A DNA stretch of 13,617 bases from NCBI GenBank assembly GCA_049515555.1, contig JBEKTY010000195.1, positions 1 through 13,617 of the forward strand, in the 5' to 3' direction. The DNA comes from JBEKTY01 sp049515555. Lineage in GTDB: Bacteria; Planctomycetota; Planctomycetia; Pirellulales; Thermoguttaceae. The translations under genes were made by a program, and so were the position numbers. Below the pieces are notes generated by a model. It was not told the origin of the DNA and ran no database searches. It worked only from the letters and a program-made list of their open reading frames with translations. The first letter of the stretch is position 1. Every line of letters begins with the position of its first letter. Positions 1 through 6,621 of the stretch are shown one piece after another.

Positions 1-1482
1 CAGACCGGACTGCGAAATGTTCTGGACCGCGCCATTCTCCAACGCGAGGAGATTCAGCAGCAATTGGCTTTGGCCGAGTTCAAGAAGGTCGACGAGATCC
101 CCTTCGATTTCTCGCGGAAGCTCATGTCGGTAGTGGTCGGCACGCCGGAGGGCGTGCACCGCTTGATCTGCAAGGGGGCCCCGGAAGCCGTCTTCCAGCG
201 GTGCAGCAACTTCGAGCTCGAGGGCAAGACCTATCCCATCGATCCGCTGCTGGTAACCGAGCTGCGGGAGGAATGCGACGAGCTCAGCGCCGACGGCTTT
301 CGCGTGCTGGCCATCGCCTACCGCGACGTGGACGGGCGGACCGCCTACTCCCGAGACGACGAGCGGGAGATGGTCCTCAAGGGCTACGTGGCCTTTCTCG
401 ACCCGCCCAAGGAGACCGCCGCCCCGGCCATCCTGGCACTAAAAACCCACGGCGTGGGGGTCAAGGTGCTCACCGGCGACAACGACCTAGTGAGCCGCAA
501 GATCTGCCAGGAGGTCGGCCTGTCGACCGAGCGGGTGCTTTTGGGCCAGCAGGTCGAGGCCATGTCCGACGCGGAGCTGGCCGAGGCCGCCGAGGGCGCC
601 ACCCTCTTCGCCCGCCTCTCGCCGTCCGACAAGCAGCGGATCATCCGGGCCCTGCAGAGCAAGGGCCACGTGGTGGGATTCCTGGGCGACGGCATCAACG
701 ATTCGCCGGCCCTGCGCAGCTCGGACGTGGGCATCTCGGTCGACAGCGCGGTGGACATCGCCAAGGAGGCCGCCGACATAATCCTCCTGGAAAAGAGCCT
801 GATGGTCCTGGAAGAGGGCGTGCTCGAGGGCCGCAAGGTCTTCGCCAACATCCTCAAGTACGTCCGCATGGGGGCCAGCTCGAATTTCGGCAACATGTTC
901 AGCGTGTTGGGGGCCAGCGCCTTCCTGCCCTATCTGCCCATGCTGCCGCTGCAGATCATCACCAACAACCTGCTCTACGATTTCTCGCAGGTGCCGATCC
1001 CGGCCGACGACGTGGATCCCGAGCAGGTGGCGAAGCCCCGCCCCTGGCACATAGGCGAGATCGCCCGCTTCATCCTGTTCATCGGCCCCTGCAGCTCGGT
1101 CTTCGATTACACGACCTACGTGCTAATGCTGTATCTGTGCTTCGGCTGGGATCCGGCCAGATGGCACAGCGACCCATCGTGCCAGCACGTGTTCCAAACC
1201 GGTTGGTTCGTCGAGTCGCTGCTGACCCAGACGCTGATTATCCACGTGATCCGCACCAACAAGATTCCGTTTCTTCAGAGCCGGGCCAGTTGGCCGCTGA
1301 TGGTCACCGGCGCCGTCATCATGGGCGTCGGCGCGTGGCTGCCCGGCTCGCCGCTGGGCGAGTGGCTCAAGTTTACGCGGCTGCCGTGGCTCTATTGGCC
1401 TTCGCTCCTGCTGACGCTGTTCACCTACGTGCTACTGACCCAAGTGGTCAAGGTGTGGCTGATCCGGAGGAAATGGATCTGA
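1..1482 (+). CDS. mgtA: Mg2+-translocating P-type ATPase, C-terminal part (5' end outside window)
   Basis: This is the last 493 residues of a P3B-type (MgtA/MgtB) ATPase that imports Mg2+ across the cytoplasmic membrane at the cost of ATP. The frame is open from base 1, so the gene starts upstream. The phosphorylation motif DKTGT and membrane helices M1-M4 lie outside the window. Visible in order are the nucleotide-binding KGAPE (residue 58 of the fragment), DPPKET (about 134), TGDN (158) and the hinge GDGINDSPALR (229). After these come MgtA-like helices from about residue 280, including SSNFGNMFSVLGAS in M5, LLYDFSQV, and the late stretch around GWFVESLLTQTLIIH. The match to E. coli MgtA, from memory, is continuous to the C terminus. 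The TGA at 1480-1482 is 1 nt from the sdhC start, which suggests co-transcription. No frameshift or missing core residue is seen. Another divalent-cation specificity is possible but less likely. Confidence 0.92.
   Translation, partial: QTGLRNVLDRAILQREEIQQQLALAEFKKVDEIPFDFSRKLMSVVVGTPEGVHRLICKGAPEAVFQRCSNFELEGKTYPIDPLLVTELREECDELSADGFRVLAIAYRDVDGRTAYSRDDEREMVLKGYVAFLDPPKETAAPAILALKTHGVGVKVLTGDNDLVSRKICQEVGLSTERVLLGQQVEAMSDAELAEAAEGATLFARLSPSDKQRIIRALQSKGHVVGFLGDGINDSPALRSSDVGISVDSAVDIAKEAADIILLEKSLMVLEEGVLEGRKVFANILKYVRMGASSNFGNMFSVLGASAFLPYLPMLPLQIITNNLLYDFSQVPIPADDVDPEQVAKPRPWHIGEIARFILFIGPCSSVFDYTTYVLMLYLCFGWDPARWHSDPSCQHVFQTGWFVESLLTQTLIIHVIRTNKIPFLQSRASWPLMVTGAVIMGVGAWLPGSPLGEWLKFTRLPWLYWPSLLLTLFTYVLLTQVVKVWLIRRKWI
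1465..1470 (+). promoter_or_regulatory. Ribosome-binding site for sdhC inside the end of mgtA
   Basis: CGGAGG lies 13 nt before the sdhC ATG at 1484 and within the last codons of the ATPase gene. The spacing is longer than the usual 5-9 nt, so initiation may rely partly on translational coupling with the upstream stop codon at 1480-1482. Confidence 0.55.
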
Positions 1483-1483
1483 C

Positions 1484-2173
1484 ATGGCCGACATTGCGTC
1501 GATCTTCGGGCGGCACGAATTCGTCGTCCGCCGGCTGCACTCGCTGGTGGGCCTGCTGCCGGCCGGCGCCTTCCTCGGCCTGCACCTGGCCACCAACGCC
1601 AGCATTCTCGACGGCCCGCAAACCTTCCAGGCCCGCGTGGATCAGATCCATAGCCTCGGCCCGCTGACACTGCTGCTGGTCGAATGGTGCTTCATTCTGT
1701 TGCCGCTGCTGCTGCACGGGGCCGTTGGGGTGGTGATCGTGTGCCGCGGGAAGCGGAACCTGATGAGCTACCCCTACCGCGAGAACTTCCGCTACACGCT
1801 CCAGCGGGCCACGGGGGTGATCGCCATGGCATTCATCCTCTGGCACGTCTTCCAAACCCGCGATTGGTTTCAGTTCCAGTGGTGGGTGGAGCACGTCTCG
1901 CGGCCGCTGGGCGGCGGGACGTTCGATCCGCACAACGCCGCCCGCTCGGCCGTGGCCGGCATGCAGGCGGCCTGGATCATGCCTGTCTACGTCGCCGGCA
2001 TGCTCTCGACGGTGTACCATTTCGCCAACGGCCTGTGGACCATGGGCATCACCTGGGGCGTGTGGACCGGTCCCCGCGCCCAACGTTGGGCCAACCTCCC
2101 CTGCCTGCTCGTGGGCCTGGCCCTGGCCGCGGCCGGCCTGGGGGCCCTGGTCGGACTGGGAATTAGGAGTTAG
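1484..2173 (+). CDS. sdhC: Succinate dehydrogenase cytochrome b subunit (di-heme, b558 type)
   Basis: A 229-residue integral membrane protein that anchors SdhA and SdhB and passes electrons between the iron-sulfur subunit and quinone. It has about five hydrophobic segments (near residues 18-38, 60-88, 108-125, 160-185 and 203-226). Conserved histidines occur at 19 (RRLHSLVG), 34 (LHLATN), 78 (LLHGAVG), 121 (ILWHVF) and 179 (VYHFANGLW). From family knowledge, the histidines at 34, 78, 121 and 179 correspond to the four axial ligands of the two b hemes in B. subtilis SdhC. The distance from H121 to H179 is about 16 residues longer than in B. subtilis, because of a loop containing the GGGTFDPH stretch near 143-150. 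Di-heme single-subunit anchors of this kind usually work with menaquinone, which is inferred here. The gene starts 1 nt after mgtA and is followed by sdhA and sdhB. Confidence 0.94.
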   Translation: MADIASIFGRHEFVVRRLHSLVGLLPAGAFLGLHLATNASILDGPQTFQARVDQIHSLGPLTLLLVEWCFILLPLLLHGAVGVVIVCRGKRNLMSYPYRENFRYTLQRATGVIAMAFILWHVFQTRDWFQFQWWVEHVSRPLGGGTFDPHNAARSAVAGMQAAWIMPVYVAGMLSTVYHFANGLWTMGITWGVWTGPRAQRWANLPCLLVGLALAAAGLGALVGLGIRS

Positions 2174-2213
2174 AAGCCAGAAGCCAGAAGTCAGAAGCCA
2201 GAAGTCAGAAGTT
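2172..2213 (+). repeat. Six tandem 7-nt units (AGAAGYC type)
   Basis: Six head-to-tail copies of AGAAGCC, AGAAGTC or AGAAGTT run from inside the sdhC stop codon into the gap before sdhA. The last part of this array (2199-2217) is repeated in inverted orientation at 2280-2298. Confidence 0.9.
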
Positions 2214-2298
2214 AGAATTACGGGCAGGAAGGCGCGGACCTTCCCCCGCACAGTCGGGGCGGTGCTCTCATTCGTTCCCTTCTAACTTCTGACTTCTG
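2199..2298. repeat. Perfect 19-bp inverted repeat in the sdhC-sdhA gap
   Basis: The arms 2199-2217 and 2280-2298 are exact reverse complements (left arm CAGAAGTCAGAAGTTAGAA) separated by 62 nt. The intervening DNA contains a smaller hairpin, GGAAGG (2227-2232) with CCTTCC (2239-2244). In the operon mRNA this could form a long stem between the sdhC stop and the sdhA start. There is no U-run after it, so it does not look like a standard intrinsic terminator. An mRNA-stabilising or inert repeat role is possible. Confidence 0.85.
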
Positions 2299-2301
2299 CT
2301 C

Positions 2302-2341
2302 CCCCAAATCCCCAAATCCCCAAATCCCCAAATCCCTAAAT
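2302..2341. repeat. Five tandem 8-nt units CCCCAAAT just upstream of sdhA
   Basis: Four exact CCCCAAAT units and one CCCTAAAT unit end 6 nt before the sdhA ATG and are followed by CCCCCC. On the - strand the array reads as four to five runs of GGGG spaced by ATTT, which fits the canonical G-quadruplex pattern. The array occupies the place where a Shine-Dalgarno sequence would lie, and no purine-rich site is visible upstream of the ATG. Confidence 0.92.
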
Positions 2342-2347
2342 CCCCCC

Positions 2348-4300
2348 ATGGCACAGTCGATCGTGATCGTCGGCGGCGGATTGGCCGGAATGGCGGCGGC
2401 CATCAAGCTGGCAGAGCTGGGTTGCGACGTCAGCATCCTCAGCCTGCTGCCGCTGAAGCGCTCGCACAGTTGCTGCGCCCAGGGGGGGATCAACAGCGTC
2501 AACGACCTGACCCGCCAGTTGGGCGACAGCGAGTGGAAGCATTTCGAAGATACGGTCTACGGCGGCGATTTCCTCCAGCATCAGCCGCCGGTGCGGGAAC
2601 TGTCGCTGTGGGCCCCGCGGATCATCGACCTCATGGACCGGCTGGGCGTAACCTTCAACCGCACCCCGGAGGGCTTTCGCGACCAGCGCCGCTTCGGCGG
2701 CACGCTGTATCGGCGGACCGCCTTCGCCGGGGCCACCACCGGCCAGCAATTGCTGTACGCCCTGGACGAGCAGGTCCGCCGCTGGGAGGTGGCCGGCCGG
2801 GTCCATAAGTTCGAGTGCTGGGACTTCCTCGGTCCGATCCTGGACGACGGCGGGCGGTGCCGCGGCTGCGTCGGGCAGGACCTGCTCACCATGCAGATCC
2901 GCGCCTTTCGGGCCGACGCCCTGCTGCTGGCCGCCGGCGGCTGCGGCCTGATCTTCGGCCGTTCGACGAATTCCATGGCCTGCACGGGTGCGGCCGTCAG
3001 CCGGGCCTTCCAGGCCGGCGCCCGCTACGCCAACGGCGAGTTCATCCAGGTGCACCCCACGGCCATTCCCGGGGCGGATAAGTTGCGGCTGATCAGCGAG
3101 AGCGCCCGCGGCGAAGGAGGCCGCATCTGGGTGCCCCGCCGGCCCCAGGACCCCCGCCCACCGCGCGAAATCCCGGAAAAGGAACGCTTCTACTTCCTCG
3201 AAGAGCGATATCCCGAGTACGGCAACCTCGTGCCCCGCGACATCGCCACCCGCGAGATCTTCAAGGTCTGCGTCCAGGAAGGCCTGAGCGTGCAGGCCGA
3301 CCGCATGTGCGTCTATCTCGACGTGAGCCACCTGCCCCGCGATCTGCTGGACCGCAAGCTGGCCGGCGTGCTGGAGATTTACGAGAAGTTCCAAGGCGCC
3401 GACCCCCGCCAGACGCCGATGAAAATCTTCCCCGCCGTCCACTACACGATGGGCGGACTGTGGTGCGATTACCAGGCCAACGGCCGGGGCGGTCTAGAGG
3501 TCGGCTCGCCGCGGAACCAGCAGACCAACGTGCCGGGACTGTACGCCATCGGCGAGTGCGACTACCAGTTCCACGGCGCCAACCGGTTGGGGGCCAATTC
3601 GCTGGTGGCCTGCCTGTTCAGCGGTCTGACGGTGGCCCCGGGCATCGTCAACGAGCAGGCCAGTTATTCCGGGCCGAAGGCCGCCGATCAGGCCCAGTCG
3701 CTTTACGATCGGGCCGTGCTCCGCGAGCAGGCCCAGTACCGCGGGCTTGTGGCCCGGCCGCCCGACGGGCCCAACCCCTACCGGCTGCACGCCGAGTTGG
3801 GCCGCATCATGACCCGCTCGGCCACCGTGATCCGCCATAACGCCGACCTGGCCGAGGCTTACGCCCAGGTGTGCCAGTTGCAGGAGCAGGCCCGGCGGGC
3901 ATCGCTTTCGGACAGCGGCGGCTGGGCCAATCAGAACGTGGCCTTTGCCCGGGCCCTGGCCGACATGTTTCCGCTGGCCCGCACGATCCTCAAAGGGGCC
4001 CTGGCCCGCGACGAGTGCCGGGGGGCCCACTACAAGCCGGAATTCGCCCTGCCCCAGATCACCGCCGAGGGCCCGGCCGACCGCCGCCGCCAGGCCGAAG
4101 CCTGGTGCCGCCGTTTCGAGGAGAACAACCGCCGATGGCTCAAATCGACGATCGCCGTGTTGCGGCCCGACGGCGAGCCCGAGCTGAGCTACGAGGAGGT
4201 CGATACCTCGCTCTTGCCGCCCCGGCCGCGCCTGTACGGCGTCGCCGGCGGCGCGGTGATCGAAGAAGTCTGGAAGCAACGCAAGGAAGGTAGGGAATGA
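2348..4300 (+). CDS. sdhA: Succinate dehydrogenase/fumarate reductase flavoprotein subunit
   Basis: A 650-residue peripheral subunit that oxidises succinate to fumarate with covalently bound FAD, or the reverse. The N-terminal dinucleotide-binding motif IVIVGGGLAG starts at residue 5, which fixes the ATG at 2348. KRSHSCCAQGGIN contains His40, the expected covalent FAD ligand (His40 in B. subtilis SdhA, from memory). Other family signatures are DTVYGGDFL, FNRTPEGFRDQRRFGGT, TTGQQLLYALDEQ, HPTAIPG, ESARGEGGRIW, LVPRDIATREIF (catalytic Arg region), AVHYTMGGLW, GANRLGANSL and the C-terminal SRGAHYKPEF-like segment, here CRGAHYKPEF. The protein is about 60 residues longer than the Bacillus homolog. 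Part of this is a proline- and arginine-rich insert after GGRIWV and another near NGRGGLEVG. No Shine-Dalgarno precedes the start; the 8-nt repeat array is there instead. It lies between sdhC and sdhB in the usual Bacillus-type order. Confidence 0.97.
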   Translation: MAQSIVIVGGGLAGMAAAIKLAELGCDVSILSLLPLKRSHSCCAQGGINSVNDLTRQLGDSEWKHFEDTVYGGDFLQHQPPVRELSLWAPRIIDLMDRLGVTFNRTPEGFRDQRRFGGTLYRRTAFAGATTGQQLLYALDEQVRRWEVAGRVHKFECWDFLGPILDDGGRCRGCVGQDLLTMQIRAFRADALLLAAGGCGLIFGRSTNSMACTGAAVSRAFQAGARYANGEFIQVHPTAIPGADKLRLISESARGEGGRIWVPRRPQDPRPPREIPEKERFYFLEERYPEYGNLVPRDIATREIFKVCVQEGLSVQADRMCVYLDVSHLPRDLLDRKLAGVLEIYEKFQGADPRQTPMKIFPAVHYTMGGLWCDYQANGRGGLEVGSPRNQQTNVPGLYAIGECDYQFHGANRLGANSLVACLFSGLTVAPGIVNEQASYSGPKAADQAQSLYDRAVLREQAQYRGLVARPPDGPNPYRLHAELGRIMTRSATVIRHNADLAEAYAQVCQLQEQARRASLSDSGGWANQNVAFARALADMFPLARTILKGALARDECRGAHYKPEFALPQITAEGPADRRRQAEAWCRRFEENNRRWLKSTIAVLRPDGEPELSYEEVDTSLLPPRPRLYGVAGGAVIEEVWKQRKEGRE

Positions 4301-4328
4301 CTGAACATTTGCCAATTGCGGATTGCCC

Positions 4329-4453
4329 GGTCCCCTCTCCCTCCGGGAGAGGGTTAGGGTGAGGGAAATTGGGTTAGAGTCTTGCCTGTCCAGTTTTCGT
4401 GACCAACACAGGTTCCCCTCACCCCGGCCCTCTCCCGGAGGGAGAGGGGGACC
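4329..4453. repeat. 125-bp palindromic element in the sdhA-sdhB gap (two inverted repeat copies)
   Basis: Two copies of a G/C-rich palindromic repeat face each other. Copy A is at about 4329-4365 and copy B, inverted, at about 4415-4453. The outer ends GGTCCCC and GGGGACC are reverse complements. Each copy contains its own hairpin: CCCTCTCCC, loop TCC, GGGAGAGGG in A, with a loop GGA in B. The arms differ by one C and a few bases (TTAGGG in A against CCGGGG in B). A 49-nt centre (4366-4414) separates them. The layout is like a small non-autonomous palindromic element. There is no ORF and no clear target-site duplication. A third copy, with a 34-nt core identical to A, is at 6439-6472. Confidence 0.88.
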
Positions 4454-4488
4454 GATTGTGCAGTCCCCACAGCAATTTGGAAAACGCC

Positions 4489-4493
4489 AGGAA
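4489..4493 (+). promoter_or_regulatory. Ribosome-binding site for sdhB
   Basis: AGGAA lies 9 nt before the ATG at 4503 and supports that start. The frame is open upstream to at least 4323, with alternative TTG and GTG (4458) codons, but that extension runs through the palindromic repeat element and has no family similarity. Confidence 0.5.
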
Positions 4494-4502
4494 TCAAGAA
4501 GG

Positions 4503-5348
4503 ATGGGACCCTCCGCTTCAGAAAATCGGCGGCAGTTCGCCGTGCGGGTCTTGCGGCAGGACACGCCGGGCCGGCCGAGCTACTGGCAGGAGTTCCGCGT
4601 CGAGCACGAGCCCGACATGAACTGCATCAGCGTGCTGGAGAAGATCGCCCGCGAGGGCGTCACCGCCGACGGCCGCCGCGTGGCCCCCGTGGCCTGGGAG
4701 TGCAACTGCCTGGAGGAAGTGTGCGGGGCGTGTTCCATGCTCGTCAACGGCCGCGTGCGGCAGGCCTGCACGGCGCTGGTCGATCCCCTGCTGCGCGACC
4801 GGCCCGCGGGCATCGAGCTGCGGCCGATGACCAAGTTCCCCGTCATCCGCGACCTGGTGGTCGATCGCTCGCGGATCTTCGCCTCGTTGGAGAAGATTCG
4901 GGCCTGGCTGCCGGTCGATAGCTACTACGATCTGGGCCCCGGCCCCCGGCAATCGCAAGAGCAGCAGCAGTTGGCCTACGAATACAGCAAGTGCATGAGC
5001 TGCGGCTGCTGCCTGGAGGCCTGCCCGCAGTTCCTGAAGATCGAGCTCGAGTGCCGCGCGGGTGAGGCGCCCGAGCAGTTCGCCGCCCGGCTCCGCGAGG
5101 CGAACCTCCGCGCCTTCATGGGCGCGCACGCCATCGCCCAGGTCGAGCTATTCAACACGAACCCCATCGGGGCCATGAACGCGCCGGAGCGGCTGGAGGC
5201 CCTGGTGGCCGAGGGCGGCATCCAGGTCTGCGGCAACGCACAGAACTGCGTCAAGGTCTGCCCCAAGGGCATTCCGCTGACCACGGCCATCGCCCGCGGC
5301 GGCCGCGCCGCCACGCTGCACGTACTCCGCCGCTGGTTCGACCGCTAA
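4503..5348 (+). CDS. sdhB: Succinate dehydrogenase/fumarate reductase iron-sulfur subunit
   Basis: A 281-residue subunit that carries electrons from the SdhA flavin to the SdhC hemes. The N-terminal ferredoxin-like domain binds [2Fe-2S] through CNCLEEVCGAC (Cys67, 69, 74, 77) and Cys89. The C-terminal helical domain has CMSCGCCLEACP (Cys164, 167, 170, 174) and CGNAQNCVKVCPKG (Cys243, 249, 253). By family knowledge these hold the [4Fe-4S] centre (164, 167, 170, 253) and the [3Fe-4S] centre (174, 243, 249). All expected ligands are present. Family similarity begins near residue 10 (RQFAVRVLRQD), which agrees with the ATG at 4503. The gene is separated from sdhA by 202 nt filled mainly by a palindromic element. 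Its TAA (5346-5348) directly abuts the stop codon of the convergent gene that follows. Confidence 0.97.
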   Translation: MGPSASENRRQFAVRVLRQDTPGRPSYWQEFRVEHEPDMNCISVLEKIAREGVTADGRRVAPVAWECNCLEEVCGACSMLVNGRVRQACTALVDPLLRDRPAGIELRPMTKFPVIRDLVVDRSRIFASLEKIRAWLPVDSYYDLGPGPRQSQEQQQLAYEYSKCMSCGCCLEACPQFLKIELECRAGEAPEQFAARLREANLRAFMGAHAIAQVELFNTNPIGAMNAPERLEALVAEGGIQVCGNAQNCVKVCPKGIPLTTAIARGGRAATLHVLRRWFDR

Positions 5349-6344
5349 CTACTTCGCTTCCACGAGCCAAATATTGCGGAAGCGGGCCGGGTTGCCGTGG
5401 AATTGCAGCCGCACGGGGCCGCTGGCCACGGGTGTGCGGGTCATCGAGCCGCCGGTCACGCTTTTTACCTCGACCGCGTCGTGGATCTTCACCCCGTTCC
5501 ACAGCACGCTGATGATCGCCCCGCGGGTCTGCTGGCCGGCGGAGTCGATCTCGGGGGCCTTGAAGTCGATGTCGTAGGTCTGCCATTGTCCGGGCGGCAG
5601 CGCGGCGTTGACGTCGGGGGCCTTTATGCCGTAGATCGCCCCGCACTCGCCGGGGTTCATCGTCAGCCCGAACGAGTCGAGCACCTGAATCTCGTAGTTG
5701 CCAAGCTGATACACGCCGCTGTTGCCACGGCCCTGGCCGCGGGCCGCCGGCATGAACGGCACGCGGAACTCGACGTGCAGCTTGTAGTTGCTGAACTTCT
5801 GCTTGGTGCCCGTGTCGCCCCCGCGCGAAAGGATGCTCCCGTCGGGCAGGCAGGGCCACTGCTGGTTGTTCCAGGCGGCGATGCTGGTAGGCTGGCCTTC
5901 CTCGAAGGGCAGCAGGACCACGGCCCCTTCGGGCGGCTTCTGGCACAGCGTGGGGCTCGTGCGCACCACGCGCTTCATGTCGGCCTTGGCCCCTTTCTGC
6001 GAGGCAATGGCCAGCGAGTCCGAGCCCACCGTGCCCGACCAGCCGGCACTGCTGATGCTCACCTTTCCGTCCTGACCCACGCCGGCCAGCTCGATGCGAG
6101 CCGGCTTGGCATCGCGGGCCGCGGGGCAAAGGATGTACACGCGATACTTGTTGTCTTCGTCGGCCAGCACGTTGGCCTCGGCTTTCACGTCCTGCCCGGC
6201 CTCGGTATGGAGGGTGCCGGCGAATTCGCCCATGATCGGGTCCAGGGCCGGTTCGGACCCGCCGTGCGGGGCGGCACAAACCGCCACCACCAGGGCCAAA
6301 GTCATGCACCCGCATGCCACCAGAATCGATACCCTACGTGCCAT
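5349..6344 (-). CDS. Secreted DUF1080 (3-keto-disaccharide hydrolase type) protein
   Basis: A 331-residue protein with an N-terminal signal peptide: MARR, a hydrophobic core to about residue 22, then a likely cleavage after VCA (about residue 24). It is probably periplasmic or exported. Residues about 30-130 form a less conserved region (GEFAGTLHTEAGQDVKAEA onward). The DUF1080/PF06439 domain spans about 140-328, with PFMPAARGQGRGNSGVY (197-212), YEIQVLDSFGL (217-227), ECGAIYGIKAP, GQWQTYDIDFKAP, and a final HGNPARFRNIWLVE. The domain is a concanavalin-like beta-sandwich. Members are very common in planctomycetes, and some are linked to hydrolysis of 3-keto-glycosides; the substrate here cannot be read. 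The usual LFDGTN-D-W opening of the domain is altered to LPFEEGQPTSIAAW. The start at 6342-6344 is backed by a strong Shine-Dalgarno. The gene lies downstream of the MBL-fold gene on the same strand. Confidence 0.93.
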   Translation of the reverse strand: MARRVSILVACGCMTLALVVAVCAAPHGGSEPALDPIMGEFAGTLHTEAGQDVKAEANVLADEDNKYRVYILCPAARDAKPARIELAGVGQDGKVSISSAGWSGTVGSDSLAIASQKGAKADMKRVVRTSPTLCQKPPEGAVVLLPFEEGQPTSIAAWNNQQWPCLPDGSILSRGGDTGTKQKFSNYKLHVEFRVPFMPAARGQGRGNSGVYQLGNYEIQVLDSFGLTMNPGECGAIYGIKAPDVNAALPPGQWQTYDIDFKAPEIDSAGQQTRGAIISVLWNGVKIHDAVEVKSVTGGSMTRTPVASGPVRLQFHGNPARFRNIWLVEAK

Positions 6345-6351
6345 GTCGAAA

Positions 6352-6360
6352 GCTCCTTTC
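6352..6360 (-). promoter_or_regulatory. Ribosome-binding site for the DUF1080 gene
   Basis: On the - strand GAAAGGAGC lies 7 nt before the ATG (6342-6344). This is a textbook site and fixes the start. Confidence 0.8.
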
Positions 6361-6438
6361 GCTGAGGATGGAAGATGAAGATGTTGCTTTCCCGGGCCCC
6401 ATTATGCAAGCCGCCGTGTGCGGGTGCAAGTCTTATGT

Positions 6439-6472
6439 CCCCTCTCCCTCCGGGAGAGGGTTAGGGTGAGGG
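6439..6472 (+). repeat. Third copy of the palindromic repeat (same as 4332-4365)
   Basis: All 34 nt are identical to copy A in the sdhA-sdhB gap and contain the same 9-bp hairpin with loop TCC. The two copies are about 2.1 kb apart in unrelated intergenic gaps, which indicates a dispersed repeat family. Confidence 0.92.
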
Positions 6473-6491
6473 CCGGTAGTGAGAAGGCGGA

Positions 6492-6573
6492 GGGTGGCAC
6501 GTCCCTGAGCGCAGCGAAGGGCGTGCTTTCCAGGCCCGCCACGCCCTTCGCTGCGCTCAGGGACGTGCCACCC
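6492..6573. repeat. Perfect 34-bp inverted repeat
   Basis: The arms 6492-6525 and 6540-6573 are exact reverse complements with a 14-nt spacer (CTTTCCAGGCCCGC). The outermost bases read GGGTGGCACG and CGTGCCACCC. A near-copy of the right arm end follows: CAGGGCGTGCCACCCAATT at 6579-6597 against the same sequence with one extra A at 6558-6577. The element lies between two - strand genes and has no ORF. It could form a very stable hairpin in the transcript. Confidence 0.93.
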
Positions 6574-6621
6574 AATTCAGGGCGTGCCACCCAATTGTCA
6601 AACTGTCCTTCCGGCCGCCGC

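Larger units (their letters stand above)
6345..6621. other. 277-nt gap between the MBL-fold and DUF1080 genes
   Basis: The gap holds the DUF1080 ribosome-binding site, the palindromic repeat copy at 6439-6472, and the 34-bp inverted repeat at 6492-6573 with its partial duplicate. No gene is seen. The hairpins would stand in any read-through mRNA from the upstream hydrolase gene. Confidence 0.8.

Noticed and set aside
201..1667. 488-codon + strand frame overlapping mgtA and sdhC
   Set aside because: Arg/Pro-rich out-of-frame shadow. The frame 1 product matches MgtA continuously, and SdhC matches from 1484.
2302..2341. CRISPR-like array or phase-variation tract within a coding frame
   Set aside because: The units are only 8 nt with no spacers, and the tract lies before, not inside, the sdhA frame, so it cannot shift the frame.
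4332..4365. Intrinsic terminator after sdhA
   Set aside because: The hairpin is strong but is followed by TTAGGGTGAGGG and not by a T-run, and sdhB follows in the same direction.
4323..4502. 60-codon upstream extension of sdhB
   Set aside because: It translates the palindromic repeat element (SLRERVRVR-type peptides), begins with TTG, and has no SdhB similarity. ATG 4503 has an AGGAA site and correct family length.
5397..6365. 322-codon + strand frame opposite the DUF1080 gene
   Set aside because: No recognisable domain. The opposite strand has a signal peptide, the DUF1080 domain and a strong ribosome site.
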